From Bedellia somnulentella (Eukaryota; Arthropoda; Insecta; Lepidoptera; Bedelliidae): a stretch of 64,000 bases of DNA. Positions 45,601-57,895 of the stretch are shown one piece after another. The notes under the pieces are model-generated. The model worked only from the letters and a program-made list of their open reading frames with translations, did no database searches and was not told the DNA's origin. Made by a program: the position numbers and the translations under genes. Position 1 is the stretch's first letter. Every line of letters begins with the position of its first letter. The stretch is taken from the NCBI GenBank assembly GCA_963576735.1, contig OY755175.1:17500401-17564400 (forward strand), given 5' to 3'.

Positions 45601-46740
45601 CTGTTACTTATCTGTTCACATGCTGGCTATTTTTTTTTTCAATTTCTTCAATGTACAAAAATGACTTTTCTACAGATTTATTATATGTATAGATATGAAT
45701 ATCATTATTATGCTTACTCATATTATATATATATATATGGTAAGGTACAAAATATAAACTTATATTTATATTTTTTTGTACCTCTAAAAGCTGGCTAATG
45801 CCTTTCTTCAATATTTTTTTATTTAATCCTATACTACTACCGAATAATATAACAATTGTAGTATATTCGTTATATTCACCCAAAGTAACTTTATCAATAA
45901 TATAATTAAAGGGAGCACCAGTATAACAATAGTTTGTTACTGTCCGATGTATGTGATCATTTAATATTTCTCCGAACGATTATAACGGTGGAGACATAAA
46001 GTTACAAGATTTTCCAGACAATTTATGACAATCCGTCTCTTTTTCTATTAGGTTACTTATATTCATATACCTTTTTTTTACCTCTTCCTGACTAGCAATC
46101 ATATTTTCAGTTGGCTTTTAAACTATCGATTTTTTTAATTAAATTTATTTTTGTGTAGGTCTTATTAATGTTTCTAATACATTTTTTAATATTTATCAGA
46201 TTTTTCGTTGAGCTATATATGCGTTTATTAACTAATTTATATTTCTTTATTTGCCTATGACTTACTGATTTTCGATTCGCGATAGAATTCAAAGAAGATA
46301 TTGACTCCACTTCAAGTTCTGCACATAAATAAAGTGCGTGAGAGTCTTCATTTATATCTTTAAGTCTATGAATCTTTAATTGAGCGTGGGCCTCTACCAA
46401 CTGCTCATTATGGATATAAATTCGCTCTACGGCTATTTCATGTTTAGCGCACTAATCTTCATGAGATTTAGCTGTTGTTTTCCCAGCTCTGATTGACAAA
46501 TGTCATAAGATTGCCGAAGTTACTGCACTTTCTCAACGAGAGTACTGTTTTTTTATTTTAAATTACGAATAGTGATACAGTTTTCGTCACGTTCTTCTAA
46601 AAGCCTATTTTTTAAATCCTCCGCATCACTAAATTCTCTTTTGAGATTTTCATATTTTTGTTCAGTAGCCATCCTGCGAGTTGTTATTGATTCCATTCTA
46701 CGATATAAGTCTTTTTTTATGAAACTAAAATATAAATACC
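45600..46740 (-). pseudogene. Probable LINE ORF1 remnant (coiled coil, then SGNH-like?)
   Basis: Minus-strand frames broken by stops. 46740-46107 is rich in Lys/Glu/Asn/Leu heptads (TTRRMATEQKYENLKREFS; VEAHAQLKIHRLKDINE), suggesting coiled coil. 45883-45608 reads YNEYTTIVILFGSSIGLNKK then LLEVQKNINISLYFVPY, which resembles the esterase-like part of some LINE ORF1 proteins. The assignment is tentative. Confidence 0.45.
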
Positions 46741-46974
46741 GTAAATAATTCTATAGCGAACTAATAACTTAGATAACTATGTAATAAATGTTTCAATTAT
46801 CCACACAAGCACGCTAATTTAATAAGAAATAACTAATTATCTTCTATTATTATCTAACTACCTGGTTTGAATCTTCGAAATATATCTAATACTATTCAAT
46901 AATACACTTACTTATACAGTCAATTACCTAAACGACACAATAAATGATATAATTACTATAACTAGACTATCCTT

Positions 46975-47241
46975 ACTAAGCAGGGTGCGGACCAGCTCCA
47001 ACAGTGTCCTGCGGGTTATTGCTGACAAGGTGGACTGTCCCATCCTCAAACACTGGGTCGGACTAATTATTAAGTAATGATTTTGTAATTATTGAACTGA
47101 ATTTGTGTAATTTATAAACTAGAGTAATTTTATATTTATTAATTAATTTGAATTGTTTTGTTACTAACATAGGTTAAGGAGTACTAACAATAATGGACTT
47201 GTATTGTCTGAATAAATAAAATTTTATTATTATTATATATA
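46975..47241 (+). mobile_element. LINE 3' end with (att)n tail
   Basis: Decayed coding text then an AT-rich 3' UTR ending 'gaataaataaaattttattattatta'. Severely 5'-truncated; clade unknown. Confidence 0.45.
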
Positions 47242-47800
47242 ACGACTATGACGACTATAACTAGATTACTGCTTAACGAATGTGCTAAGTGATAAACGCA
47301 AAAACTTTTTTTGTATCTTAATATTGCAAAGTTACAACATAATAAATAAATGCAATAAAAATACCAACAAAAAGAAAGAAAGAAAATTTGTACGGGAATG
47401 GAACCCGTGTTTTATTATTAAGTTTGCAGAAAAAAAGTCTCTCGAACTAAAACTTAGTAGTTGCGATCAATGACCTCGTAGGTAATCAAATGTGAATTAA
47501 TTACATAAGATACTTAGCTGGTTTACTCCGCCAATGAACTGGTTACTGGATGCGTTTTTTCTAACATATGATGTATATTTTTGTCCGTTAAACCGTCACA
47601 ATTTTCAATCACTAATATTATCACTATCACTCGATATATTCCTAGGATAACACTTGTGTATATGAATCACGCTACAACTAACACTTGAAAGGCTTTTTCT
47701 ACTCGTTTTTATGCGTATTACAAATAAAAACCGAAAATACAACTGAGAGAACACAAAAATGATACTATCGATCTACCCCCGGTTCGCAAAAATATACATG
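47242..47800. other. Non-coding stretch
   Basis: AT-rich. The 63-codon ORF at 47282 has no motif. Nothing else recognised. Confidence 0.5.
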
Positions 47801-47802
47801 CA

Positions 47803-47990
47803 TACATACTCACGGCTATAATTCCCTAGAAGAGGTAGCCAGAGCCAAAGAATTATAAATTCCTCAGCCACTTTTGGAAGTTGCGTGGGGAAAAGATGGT
47901 GAAATAAAGGTTGTTGGTGATGGGTCTCCAACCGCATCGCCCAAAAAAATCCGTCAAAAGCCCCAAAAAAGTAGCTTAAAATGTCTCATA
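47803..47990 (-). repeat. SINE family A
   Basis: Reversed tail at the left (catacatactcacggc), body to 'aagccccaaaa'; head degraded. Confidence 0.82.
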
Positions 47991-48114
47991 CGGTATAGTT
48001 GGATAGTTTTAATGGTAGTGTTGTTCTGAGCTGACATTATATTGGGCAAGATTTTGAATCTAACTGATCAAGACTTTAACTAAAAAATAGTGGCTTACCC
48101 TAGGTCCGGTGATT

Positions 48115-48290
48115 TGACTTTTGGAAGTTGAGTGGGGAAAAGGCGGTAAAATAAAGGTTTTTGGTGATGGGTCTCCAACCGCATCGCCCAAAAATCCAAT
48201 AAAAGTCCCAATACCCTTAGTCGCCTCTTACGACACCCGTGGGTAGAAAGGGGTAGCGACATTCTAAGCCGGCACTACACGGCAAACCAT
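48115..48290 (-). repeat. SINE family A, tail lost
   Basis: From 'acttttggaagttgagtgg' to 'gccggcactacacggcaa'; the head is intact. Confidence 0.82.
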
Positions 48291-49039
48291 GAATATCCTT
48301 TTTTATTGACTCAGAGATATTTTAACCGTGACGAATTCTTGCTACTTTTAAATGAATTGATCCTTGCATGCCACCTTTCTAAAATTTGGTCAAGTTGCAA
48401 CGTGAGTAGTTGCAACAACATGTTTTTTTAAATAATTATTCTAATGCAATGCACCTGTTAAAAACTGGTCATCACCTTGAAGTAATAGCACCTTTTCAAT
48501 ATTAATCATTACACTCTCAACAACAGTCAACTTATGATGAGATTATGAGATCCCCGAACAGAATAAAGCACTAAACAATGTGCTGCACTAAAGTTTTTAT
48601 GTTATGATACGTTGTAGAAGTATATAATAAGTTAATGTGGTAAAATGTAAGCGCATTAGGTAAAACCTGCAATGATTCATTTTTTTGGTAAATAAATATA
48701 TGAAGAAATATAAATATTGTTTAGATAGTAAATGACCTAACGACCGACCAAAACAAGTATCAAGATGTCATATAAACCGTAGATACCAAATGTTTCGGTC
48801 AGAAAAAAGCTCTATATACTGACTTTAATATTCAATCTGTTTTGTTAGTTGGAAAGCATTTTTAATTTAATTCTGCTGAAATAATATGTATCTAGTGGGA
48901 GTTAAAAAAAAGGTATGTCCTAGATCTTTATTTTGACAATCGCATTTGAAGGTTTTAATCTTATTTCGACCGTTGAATTTAGAATTGCGATTTGCAGGCA
49001 TGCATGGTGTGTATATGATGTTAATATAATAACCAAAAA
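48291..49039. other. Intergenic, no recognised feature
   Basis: AT-rich sequence upstream of the catalase-like gene; no ORF, RNA gene or repeat recognised. Confidence 0.5.
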
Positions 49040-49205
49040 CATTTATGCTAATATTATAAAGAGGTGTTTTGCAACTTTGATTGTTTGTTTATCAGGGGAA
49101 AGGCTTTAGAAATACTGAAAAGATCATGAAAACCTTTTCATAATCAGAGAGCTACACCATTCAAGAGTGCTATATATTATTACGCTAAATTACATAATCA
49201 CCCAA
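49040..49205 (+). mobile_element. Helitron-like 5' end fragment
   Basis: 'tgctaatattataaagaggtg' and following text match the start of the Helitron at 37685. Confidence 0.5.
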
Positions 49206-49419
49206 CATCTTAAATAGCTTTAAAGCTAGAAAAAAAAAACTCTTTCAGTTGCAGTTGGGTAGCAAAATATTAATAGTAGATCTTTATATAAAACGTAACA
49301 AGGTCTATTCGCTAATAATTTACATAATTTTTTGCGGTGCACTGGCAGTTTTCTTTTATAATCATGCTCCAGATCTTTGTTCTTGGCCGATCGCTTTGGA
49401 AGGTCGCGTTAGAAAAATC

Positions 49420-49426
49420 TATAAAG
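49420..49426 (+). promoter_or_regulatory. Candidate TATA box of the catalase-like gene
   Basis: TATAAAG lies 67 bases before the start codon, which would put transcription start near 49450 and leave a ~40-base 5' UTR. Sequence-only prediction. Confidence 0.35.
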
Positions 49427-49492
49427 TATTGTTGCAGCCTGAGAATGGTTTTAGTGGTATGTCGGCTGTTGCATTGTGAATAGTGATCAGCC

Positions 49493-49609
49493 ATGGTAGT
49501 GTCTTGGATGTTATTGGCGCTGTCCGTACCGGTTGTGTCTGGTAAATTATCAGCACCCGGTACCGATGCGGTTACGCAGCAAATTGTTGAGTTTAAACAT
49601 AACACGAAG
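49493..49609 (+). CDS. Secreted catalase-like protein, exon 1 (signal peptide)
   Basis: 39 codons from ATG (context cagccATGg) to AAG|gtatga, phase 0. Encodes MVVSWMLLALSVPVVSG then KLSAPGTDAVTQ, a typical signal peptide with probable cleavage after VSG. No in-frame upstream ATG is needed. It joins in frame to exon 2, giving a 528-residue protein, near the usual catalase length. The 0.9-kb intron carries a SINE A copy and an RTE fragment. Confidence 0.85.
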
Positions 49610-49699
49610 GTATGATATTTTTGTCGTTTTGGACTTTTTCATATGTGCTATTGTCTAATAGGTACAATAATGGTTAAGGGAGAGCCGTGGTGTAAAGCT

Positions 49700-49936
49700 C
49701 TGTAGTGTCGGTTTAGAACAGCACTACCCTATTTCTTCTCTTGGGTGTTAAGAGGCGACCGAAGATATTAGGGCTTTTAAGTGATTCTTGGGCGATGCGG
49801 TTGGAAACCAATCACCCACAACCAATCATTTTAGAATCTTCACCATTTAACTTCCAAAAGTGGCTGAGGAATTTCTTATTCCGAAGCACTGATTACACTT
49901 TCTAGGGATTTATACTTTTGAGTATATGTATGTATG
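49700..49936 (+). repeat. SINE family A in catalase-like intron
   Basis: From 'ctctgtagtgtcggttta' to 'tgagtatatgtatgtatg'; diverged but complete. Confidence 0.8.
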
Positions 49937-50079
49937 TAAGTAGGGCCGTGGTCAAAGCTAACTGTATCCCTTCTATGACTATGTATGTGCTGCCACAGCA
50001 AGCTCCGTCATTAAAAAGACACGGCAGGTATACAGTAGTTTACACAACGCACGGTTTAGCCGTGATCATTATTTTACTT

Positions 50080-50245
50080 ACTTATACTCACGCCCATTAT
50101 TTCCATTGGGTTAGGCAGAGACTTTTGATCGCCACTATGAACGATATCTCATTAATCTGCACATACAAGCTCTTTTATTCTTTTATCTTCGGACTTTTTA
50201 CTCGTTGCCCTTTTCATTCCCCAATGCATGGTAGTCCAGACCTAA
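50080..50245 (-). mobile_element. RTE LINE 3' fragment in catalase-like intron
   Basis: Reversed 3' tail (atactcacgcccattatttcc, gcagagac...) with decayed ORF end. Confidence 0.65.
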
Positions 50246-50364
50246 TATAATTTTGCATGAAAACTTATTAAAATCAACCGGGTTTCTTCTTTGAATTTTC
50301 AGTCGTGGTTTATTTGGAAAATCATATTACAAGTTAATTATCCTAATCTGAAATTATCCAAATA

Positions 50365-50470
50365 AATAATAAATAAATATATACCACAGACCAAATACGA
50401 TTTAATGACTTGTGGTAAGCGCTTCTAACTAACGATATGTTCAGTAATATGTAATACAGATATAAATTAC
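50365..50470 (-). repeat. SINE family D 3' fragment
   Basis: Resembles the 3' part of the SINE at 52885-53143 ('taatgacttgt', 'tatgtaatac'); head missing. Confidence 0.5.
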
Positions 50471-50525
50471 TTCACAATTTGCAGTAATCGAAGCTTGTTA
50501 TTTTACTTTATTTTTTATATCACAG

Positions 50526-51995
50526 GGACCCATAGGACTACTTCGCACGAGTGCCGGCGCACCAGTTGAATATGTCGACTCAAATTTTGCTATCAATTCC
50601 AATCTCCTCCGGAATGAATACTTCATGGATTCTTACACTCATTTGTTCAGAGAAAGAATTCCTGAGAGAGCCGTGCATGCGAGGGGTTCAGGTGCCTTCG
50701 GCTATTTTGAATTAACAAACGATTTATCGCATATTTGCAAAGCGAATTTTTTAAAAGGCGTCGGTAAGAAAACCCCTATTGCTGCGAGATTTTCACCAAT
50801 AGCTGCAGAACGAGGAGGAATTGACACGACAAGAGACGCAAGAGGCTTTGCCGTAAAGTTTTACACACAGGAAGGTAATTTTGATATGGTAGGATTGAAC
50901 ACACCGATGTTTGTGATCAAAGATCCTATACTTTTCCCTCCTTTTGTGCATTCTCAAAAAAGAAACCCGGCTACAAATATAAATGATCCCAACACATATT
51001 GGGACTTCCTAACCAACAGACCAGAATCACTTCATATATTCATGATGATATATTCCGACCGAGGAATTCCTGATGGGTACCGTCATATGCCTGGATTTAG
51101 TATTCATACATATGAAGTTGTTAATGAGCATGGAGAATCACATTTCGTCAGATTCCATTTTACAACTGATCAAGGAATAAAGAATTTACGGTCGGATGAA
51201 GCCAACGCAATCACTGCCACGGATACGGATTACGCTACTAGAGACTTATACAATGCGATTGCTGAAGGAAATTTTCCATCTTGGACTGTATCGGTGCAAA
51301 TTTTAACACTTCATGATATCAAAAAAATGAAAACTGATCCTTTCGACATTACTACGATAATACCTGTTGAAGAATTTCCGCTTCACAAAATTGGCCGAAT
51401 GGTTCTAAACAGGAATCCTGCCAACTACTTTGCTGAAATTGAGCAATTAGCTTTCAGCCCTGCAAATTTAGTACCCGGCATTCTCGGTGCGCCAGACAAA
51501 GTTTTCGAGTCAAGAATTTTCGGATATAGAGATGCACAGAACTATAGACTTGGTTCTAATTTTAACAACATACCAGTGAATTGTCCTTTAGTATCCAAAG
51601 AGTTCAACTACAATCGAGATGGCGTACCTCCACTTAAAGATAACGGAGAGGACAGACCTAATTATTATTTCAATTCGTTTAATGGACCTGAACCGTATGT
51701 GGATAGACATAAGCATCAGATGCTGAGGATTGTTCAGGATCCTGCAGTTAGTAACTTTGATCAGGCACGAGACTTGTATGTGCATGAGTTTTCTCCAGAC
51801 GAAAGAACGCGTTTAGTAGAAAATTTGGTAAATAGTCTATCACGTACCACAAAGTTTATTCAGGAGAGGGCCGTTAAATATTTTACCATCATCCACCCAG
51901 ATCTTGGTGGAAGGCTAGAAGACGGTTTAAGGAAAAATAATACAAATTATTTAGCTTTACAGCCTGAAAACAAATACAGTTTTGATAGGTTTTAG
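50526..51995 (+). CDS. Secreted catalase-like protein, exon 2
   Basis: Follows acceptor tatatcacag; 489 codons plus stop, in frame with exon 1. Covers the whole catalase fold: RIPERAVHARGSGAFGYFE (distal His), RFSPIAAERGG (Arg and Ser kept), RDARGFAVKFYT, RGIPDGYRHM, VLNRNPANYFAE and the proximal haem segment RIFGYRDAQNYRLG with the R-x-x-x-Y Tyr. The family motif VGNNTP, whose first Asn is catalytic (bovine Asn147), is VGLNTP here, and the second Trp of WDFW is Leu. So haem binding looks kept, but peroxide breakdown may be reduced or changed. It ends ...NKYSFDRF with no peroxisomal signal, as expected for a secreted form. Confidence 0.93.
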   Translation, partial: GPIGLLRTSAGAPVEYVDSNFAINSNLLRNEYFMDSYTHLFRERIPERAVHARGSGAFGYFELTNDLSHICKANFLKGVGKKTPIAARFSPIAAERGGIDTTRDARGFAVKFYTQEGNFDMVGLNTPMFVIKDPILFPPFVHSQKRNPATNINDPNTYWDFLTNRPESLHIFMMIYSDRGIPDGYRHMPGFSIHTYEVVNEHGESHFVRFHFTTDQGIKNLRSDEANAITATDTDYATRDLYNAIAEGNFPSWTVSVQILTLHDIKKMKTDPFDITTIIPVEEFPLHKIGRMVLNRNPANYFAEIEQLAFSPANLVPGILGAPDKVFESRIFGYRDAQNYRLGSNFNNIPVNCPLVSKEFNYNRDGVPPLKDNGEDRPNYYFNSFNGPEPYVDRHKHQMLRIVQDPAVSNFDQARDLYVHEFSPDERTRLVENLVNSLSRTTKFIQERAVKYFTIIHPDLGGRLEDGLRKNNTNYLALQPENKYSFDRF

Positions 51996-52884
51996 GGGTT
52001 TTAAATAATTACTTAATGGTTCCAGTAATTACGTCGTGCATGACGTCACGTAAGCAGAGCTGTCATGATAATTTACAGTTAATGAAACGTTATGAGTGTC
52101 AATAATGCTAAAACCAGGCTAAAACGCACCAAAGCCCGAAATTATTTTAGACTGACTGATATATGAAAAATATGACGTATTTTATTGTATAGTATTCTTG
52201 TTGACTATTTGATGCAATACAATTTGTTAATATTTTTGATATGTTTATAATCATAGCAGTATTTAATTTAATGATGTTAATACTATGCTTCCCTTCTGTT
52301 AACTTAAATTTCTCAGAAAGGTTGCAAAATCATTGGATCCAGCAGCAGCGCTTTTTTATTAAATTTATTAATAATTATTATTAATTATGTTAGATTGTTA
52401 ATCTTTTGTATATTTAATGTTCAATGAAAACATGAGATTTATATGTTTTTTATTTTTTATATTCGCTTAGATTCATCAATTTATGTCATGTCGTTTAACT
52501 TTTGTCTAATAACACTGTTGTCCAATCTTAATAGAACCGATACCAAAGCGAATGCCTATACCAATCTAGAAATTGAGTCGTGAAAACAACTTTGTTTTTT
52601 CCCTTGCCGTTCCCTTTGCCGCGACGGTAATGCAACCACAATAACAATATGCTGTTACTCAACTAATCAGTATCTTTGCAACGCATGGTGATGTAAGCGC
52701 ATGCAATTAATAATACGCGGTAAATTAAAGTCCTAACCATACTAGAAGATCAGTGAGAACAGTGCGCTTTAGATTCGATGTTAAATTGCATTACTGTCGC
52801 GATAATTTATAGGTGGTAATAATAAATTGAGCTAGAGTTATTTTACACATGGTAGCTTCTTCAAGGTCTTTAAGAATATAACTA
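51996..52884. other. 3' UTR and downstream of catalase-like gene
   Basis: AT-rich, no ORF. Candidate poly(A) signals are ATTAAA at 52358-52363 and AATAAA at 52821-52826; the first is nearer, but neither can be confirmed. Confidence 0.45.
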
Positions 52885-53143
52885 GATACACACATAAAAT
52901 AGATAAATATATACGGACATATAGTACACAGATCAAGTTAACCCCAAACTGAGTACAACTTAATGACTTGTATTATGGTATGATAACTTAATGATATATT
53001 TAATATTATATAATACACATAAAAATAACATCTTAGACTAAAAAGCAATCATTTATGCTCATCACATAAATGTTGCTCTCAATGGGGATCGAACCCGCAC
53101 CCTCCGGAACTCTAGTCACCAATCCACTCGGCCACGGACGTCG
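52885..53143 (-). repeat. SINE family D (tRNA-derived)
   Basis: Reversed head has A box (tggccgagtgg) and B box (ggttcgatcccc) at about 53080-53143. An AT-rich 3' part follows to ~52885. Confidence 0.78.
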
Positions 53144-53149
53144 TACATA

Positions 53150-53256
53150 CATATAATCACGGCTATAAATTCCAAAGAGGGGTAGCCAGACCTTCATGAT
53201 TAGTAATATCACGCGACTTTTGGGAATTGAGTCGGCTAAAGATTGTTAAATAAAGC
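53150..53256 (-). repeat. SINE family A fragment
   Basis: Starts with the reversed tail (catacatataatcacggc); diverges after ~100 bp. Confidence 0.7.
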
Positions 53257-53591
53257 GCGCGTTCCAAAACCAAGGTGAAAAATATAACATGACTACATGA
53301 CCCTAGACAGGTCAAAACCACCCTGTTTTGTCGTCTGTTTACAGTAAAATAAATTACTCATGTTTTTATCATTTGTCATGACACGATTTCGCGAAATCGA
53401 TTTTCCTAGATGAATCATCAAATATTCATTCACTTTCACTTTAACTTTTATTGATTGATTTTATAGGCCTTACGTTTTGATTTGAAGGACTTTCGAGTTG
53501 CGTTTTGTTTGAAATTAATTTTGAGTGTATAATATTACGTTTTAGTAGATTCTTAATTGTAGCTTGGATTTTTATCATCATTTGATTTTTG

Positions 53592-53848
53592 CCGTGTAGT
53601 GCCGGCTTAGAATGTCGCTACCCCTTTCTACCCACGGGTGTCGTAAGAGGCGACTAAGGGTATTGGGGCTTTTCATTGGATTTTTGGGCGATGCGGTTGG
53701 AGACCCATCACCAAAAACCTTTATTTTACCGCCTTTTCCCCACTCAACTTCCAAAAGTGGCTGAGGAATTTATGATTCCTTGGCTCTGGCTACCTCTTCT
53801 AGGGAATCATAGCCGTGAGTATATGTATGTATGTATGTATGTTGATTT
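53592..53848 (+). repeat. SINE family A, cleanest full-length copy
   Basis: From 'tgccgtgtagtgccggctta' through 'cgatgcggttggagaccc', 'cttccaaaagtggctgagg' and 'gccgtgagtatatgtatgta'. No tRNA-like A box. The 'ggttggagacccatc' segment is at best a weak B-box match. Confidence 0.9.
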
Positions 53849-55149
53849 TTTCGACAATGAGTTAGTAAAAAAAGGTTTCAGAGAAATTTACTAAATGTTT
53901 GTTGAAGCATCTAAGTCTGCTGATCAGAAAAAACCAACAAAAGCTTGACGGGCCATGTGATATTTAGAATTTCCTGTAATAAACGTTAGTTACGCATGAC
54001 ATATTTTTTTGTCATTTTATATGAATTTTTGGATTGACATGATTGGATATTTACACGCTTAATGGCAGAACAAACTCAGGACATAATTTAAAATAAGAAC
54101 TTGTTAAAACTCTTGTTTCTCTTAAATAAAGCATTTTTATTTATATTTATTTTTATTTTATGCATATATAGACTTATGATATTAGTTTAGTTCCCATTGA
54201 GGAAGGCAAAGATCCGATCACTACTTTAATTTACGATCTTGTGTTTCTGACGCTTTTATTTATCTTTTATTTTTTTCATAAGTTAATAGTATTAAACTTG
54301 ATCCTTATGAAAAAATCAACCACTTTTAACTTCAATAGACCTAAGCCACTTCGAGAGCTATGCTGCTGGCGAACCGACAGACAGACGGATATGGCGAAAC
54401 GATAATTTCTTCTTGACTACAAAACTCTAAAACCATATTTTTACAAGTTGGATAATATAAAACGGTTACATTATTAGCGGTGTTTTGATGTAGTCTGATA
54501 GCCCAGGCATATGCAATAATTTCTTACGCCCTTCGCAAACTGTTTTTACATTGGCAATTTAGAAACGCGGATCGTAACTATAATGAAGTATAATTTGCTC
54601 GTTGATACCAGTAAACATTAGTGACTATCGTATGCAAACTAGCAGCGCACATTAGCATGGCATCTAAACAAACATGAATAGCTGACATTGTACGTTGACC
54701 GTAGTTAGATGGTCACAAAATCGATACGCGGCCGCGGCAAAACAACCTATGATTTATTAACTGACATCGATTTGATAACTCGCGGTGATGTCATGAGTTT
54801 TTCGACTTTTCTTACTTCTATACGCGTTTTTTGCCATTGGGGTAGACAGGGACTAACTATGAGTTTGAAAGATGCTGGGAAACTTACGTTTCTTATACGT
54901 TGATTTCATTTTCATAACAGTTATCCATATGTATGCACGCAACGTGAGTATGTATAGTATACAGGCGAATGATACTCAATTTAGAAAAATATGTAACAGT
55001 TATAGTCTAAATAAGTGTTTATATTATTGTGACATCCGAAAACAGACATATCTTACCACAAGCTTCAACTGCTCCATATCTTACGTCACACATTCGGGTG
55101 TATCGGTTTAAAATATCTCTATACTAAAATATACGAATAAACTATTCAT
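53849..55149. other. Intergenic, mostly unassigned
   Basis: AT-rich. A weak RTE-tail-like block lies near 54190-54250 ('agttcccattgaggaaggca'). The 64-codon ORF at 54709 has no known motif. Confidence 0.5.
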
Positions 55150-55396
55150 ACATATGCATATAATCACGGCTATAAATCCCTTAACGTGGTAGCCAGAGCT
55201 GTGGAATGAGAAATTCCTTAGCAACTTTTGGAAGTTGATTGGGGGAAAGATGGTAATAATAAATGTTATTGGTGACGGGTCTCCAACCACATCGCCCAAA
55301 AATCACTTTAAAAGCCCCTATACCCTTAGTTGCCTCTTACGATCACCCACGGGTAGAAATGGGGTAGTGTTATTCTAAGCCGACACTACACGGCAA
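55150..55396 (-). repeat. SINE family A, full-length
   Basis: Reversed tail at the left, head 'gccgacactacacggcaa' at the right. Confidence 0.87.
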
Positions 55397-57895
55397 TAAA
55401 CTGTTTAATGGGTAATAGATGAAACCACACATAGGCTTCTGTTTCGCCGACACCCACTTCATCTTAATTTACGAATAATGGACAACATAATATGCTGTAA
55501 GGGTAATACTTTTTAAGGAAACTGAGCAAAGCATCACACTTGACAACATTACTTTAGCGAAGTACGATTGCAGGGCACTGATACTGTAAATATTTCCATC
55601 TAATAACTAACTTACTTACACCACCTATTATTATTTTATCTAAAACCAAGCCCAAATAATAGGAATAATGCTGATTTTGTGATCTCAGCCAGTAAATATT
55701 GGAAAATATCTACTGTTTTATCCTTGTTCATAGCGACTAACTCCGGGCTAACGGGTTATCCCGCTTTCAATTGGTACAAGACGAAGATACTGTCACCAGC
55801 AATCGAGCGCAACGCCCGCACCGGCGGCGCCCCGCCTCTGCGTGGAACTATGTAACACTACGCTCAATTTCGCAAATAGTGCGATTTATAATCAGATCTT
55901 TCCCAACTTGTTCGAGCTCGAAGCTTTCCATTAGGCTATAGTCCATAAAACTGGCATAGTCCGGGTTAGCCAGCTACTCTAATAGGTTGACGGCTAATTG
56001 TGCTCCCCGAAGCCAGCGTCTTAATTTTCATAAAACCAGGTGATTGAAACCTGTTATATCCTACTATGCTTAAATCATAAACAAAATTTAATCTTATAAA
56101 TTATATTTGTGAGTTTGCTTCCCGAGAAGCGAAACTAAGACCTCCGGATTTTGAATCGAATTCTCTACCGCTAGAACATGGAGGCAATTTACAAAATCAA
56201 TTGCACTATATCAAAGCATTTTAAATTGAAATTATCATAAAAAAAATTGAAGCTTATAATAAAGAAACTACTATTTGTATAACGTACCTATCAATTTAAA
56301 ATAAAATTATCTACAAATAGTACCTAGATTGCAATTTAAAAGAAATAAAACAGAACGCTCTGGAAAAGTGTTTTCCGTTGAGAAGTATAATTTAGACAGC
56401 TGTATTCCTTACCATATAATCATAAGCGCCGTGCAATATCGGCATAGGCAAGATTGTAGAGTGGACAGAACTTATAAAATATGCAAACATGACACTTGCC
56501 TATTGGTTTTAGCTTTTAATAAAACTTTCGCTACGGATATTGTTCTTCGTAAATATAAGGTATTGATTTTGAACCTTTCATTGTATTATTTATGCATACA
56601 AACGATTTTCTTAAGCGGGAATAGAATTCGTAACGTCGTCGGTACGAATGCAAAGACGTCTTCCTAACCACTAGGTAATGCGTACCCAGTGGTGGTGAAA
56701 TGACGAGCTATGATGATAATGGAATGAAAAAGGTGAGATGATTTTGAAAACGAAATGAAGTTTCAACGGATAGATATTTTTGGGATACTAGGTTTAAGTG
56801 TAGGCAGGCGAAACAAAAAAATATATTAGCTTACCTCCCTTTAAAAAACATGATCACGGGCTAAACATATCATTTCCTAAATATAACAGGTCAGCAATAT
56901 GTCGACAGTAATGGCTCAGGTTTCGTTTAAATATATCAATATTCTAAAACTCCAATAAAATATTAATTCCACGAGCCGCAGACTAAATTTTCCACAAAAA
57001 CCTTGGTAACTTATTCGGTGTCAGCTGTTATTTTCACAGGCGACTCGCCATCTTTCATTATATATTCAAACGTTCATCCTTCTGAAATTTAAAGCTTAAT
57101 TCATATTGATTTTATTTAAGCAAAATGGAACTTTAAATACGCGATTATTTTTTTAATTCACTGCCTTCGATTGTGAACGCCAACAAAATGGCATAGCAGA
57201 TGACACGCGTATCTTTGACACAATTGTTATATTGGTGGATAAGTTTGTGTATTTTTCTTGATGTGATTTTCTCTCAGATATCGATAAGGATCGGGTGAAA
57301 CAAATACAATTTCCACAAGCACGAGGGCACGTTGGGTAGACTTGCTATTTTTATAGTGGTACGATAATAATAGCAAGCAAAATACACGTTTAGTGAAACA
57401 AAACAGAAGGACGTGGGATAGATAGCTTTAGATTTTTGGTACGGAGCCGCAAATAAAGTAAGAGTTCAGTCAGTTTCACCATGTAGCTTGGGTACATCTC
57501 TATTATAATAAGCCATCAATTTATAGTTTTTCAATAAAACAGAATGTCATGTTTTCATCAAGGCTAACCTTTTTTGAAACCACCTAGCTAGGTACAACAT
57601 TTGAAATAGAGGTGTAAAATTAGAGTAAACTTTATAAAATTTAACAGCCAGTAAGTACTACCTAAGTCAATTTTATATGATTGGTAATCGATCTGGAATT
57701 AATATTACTAAGTATAAATTTTTACTGCACAGCTGTAGAGCGCTTCCGTTGGGTTTTTTGATGTCTAAAAGTTCGTTACGTTATTTATCATAAAACTAAC
57801 AACTAAAGTTTTTAACTATTTGTGACAAAATATAATTTGATGATATTGATTAGATCAAAAAGTGAGGTCCATCCATACCCTCTACAAACACTAAT
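55397..57895. other. Intergenic, few weak repeats
   Basis: Near 55740-55870 a GC-richer block (minus strand reads GGAPPVRALRSIAGDSIFV) looks like a common lepidopteran repeat. Near 56600-56695 a reversed tRNA-like head (cctagtggttagga) may be a SINE fragment. No gene recognised; the 112-codon ORF at 56329 has no motif. Confidence 0.45.

Noticed and set aside
55780..55870. GC-rich block as a missing AK exon
   Set aside because: The minus-strand reading (RALRSIAGDSIF) has no AK motif and no good splice sites; it resembles a common repeat.
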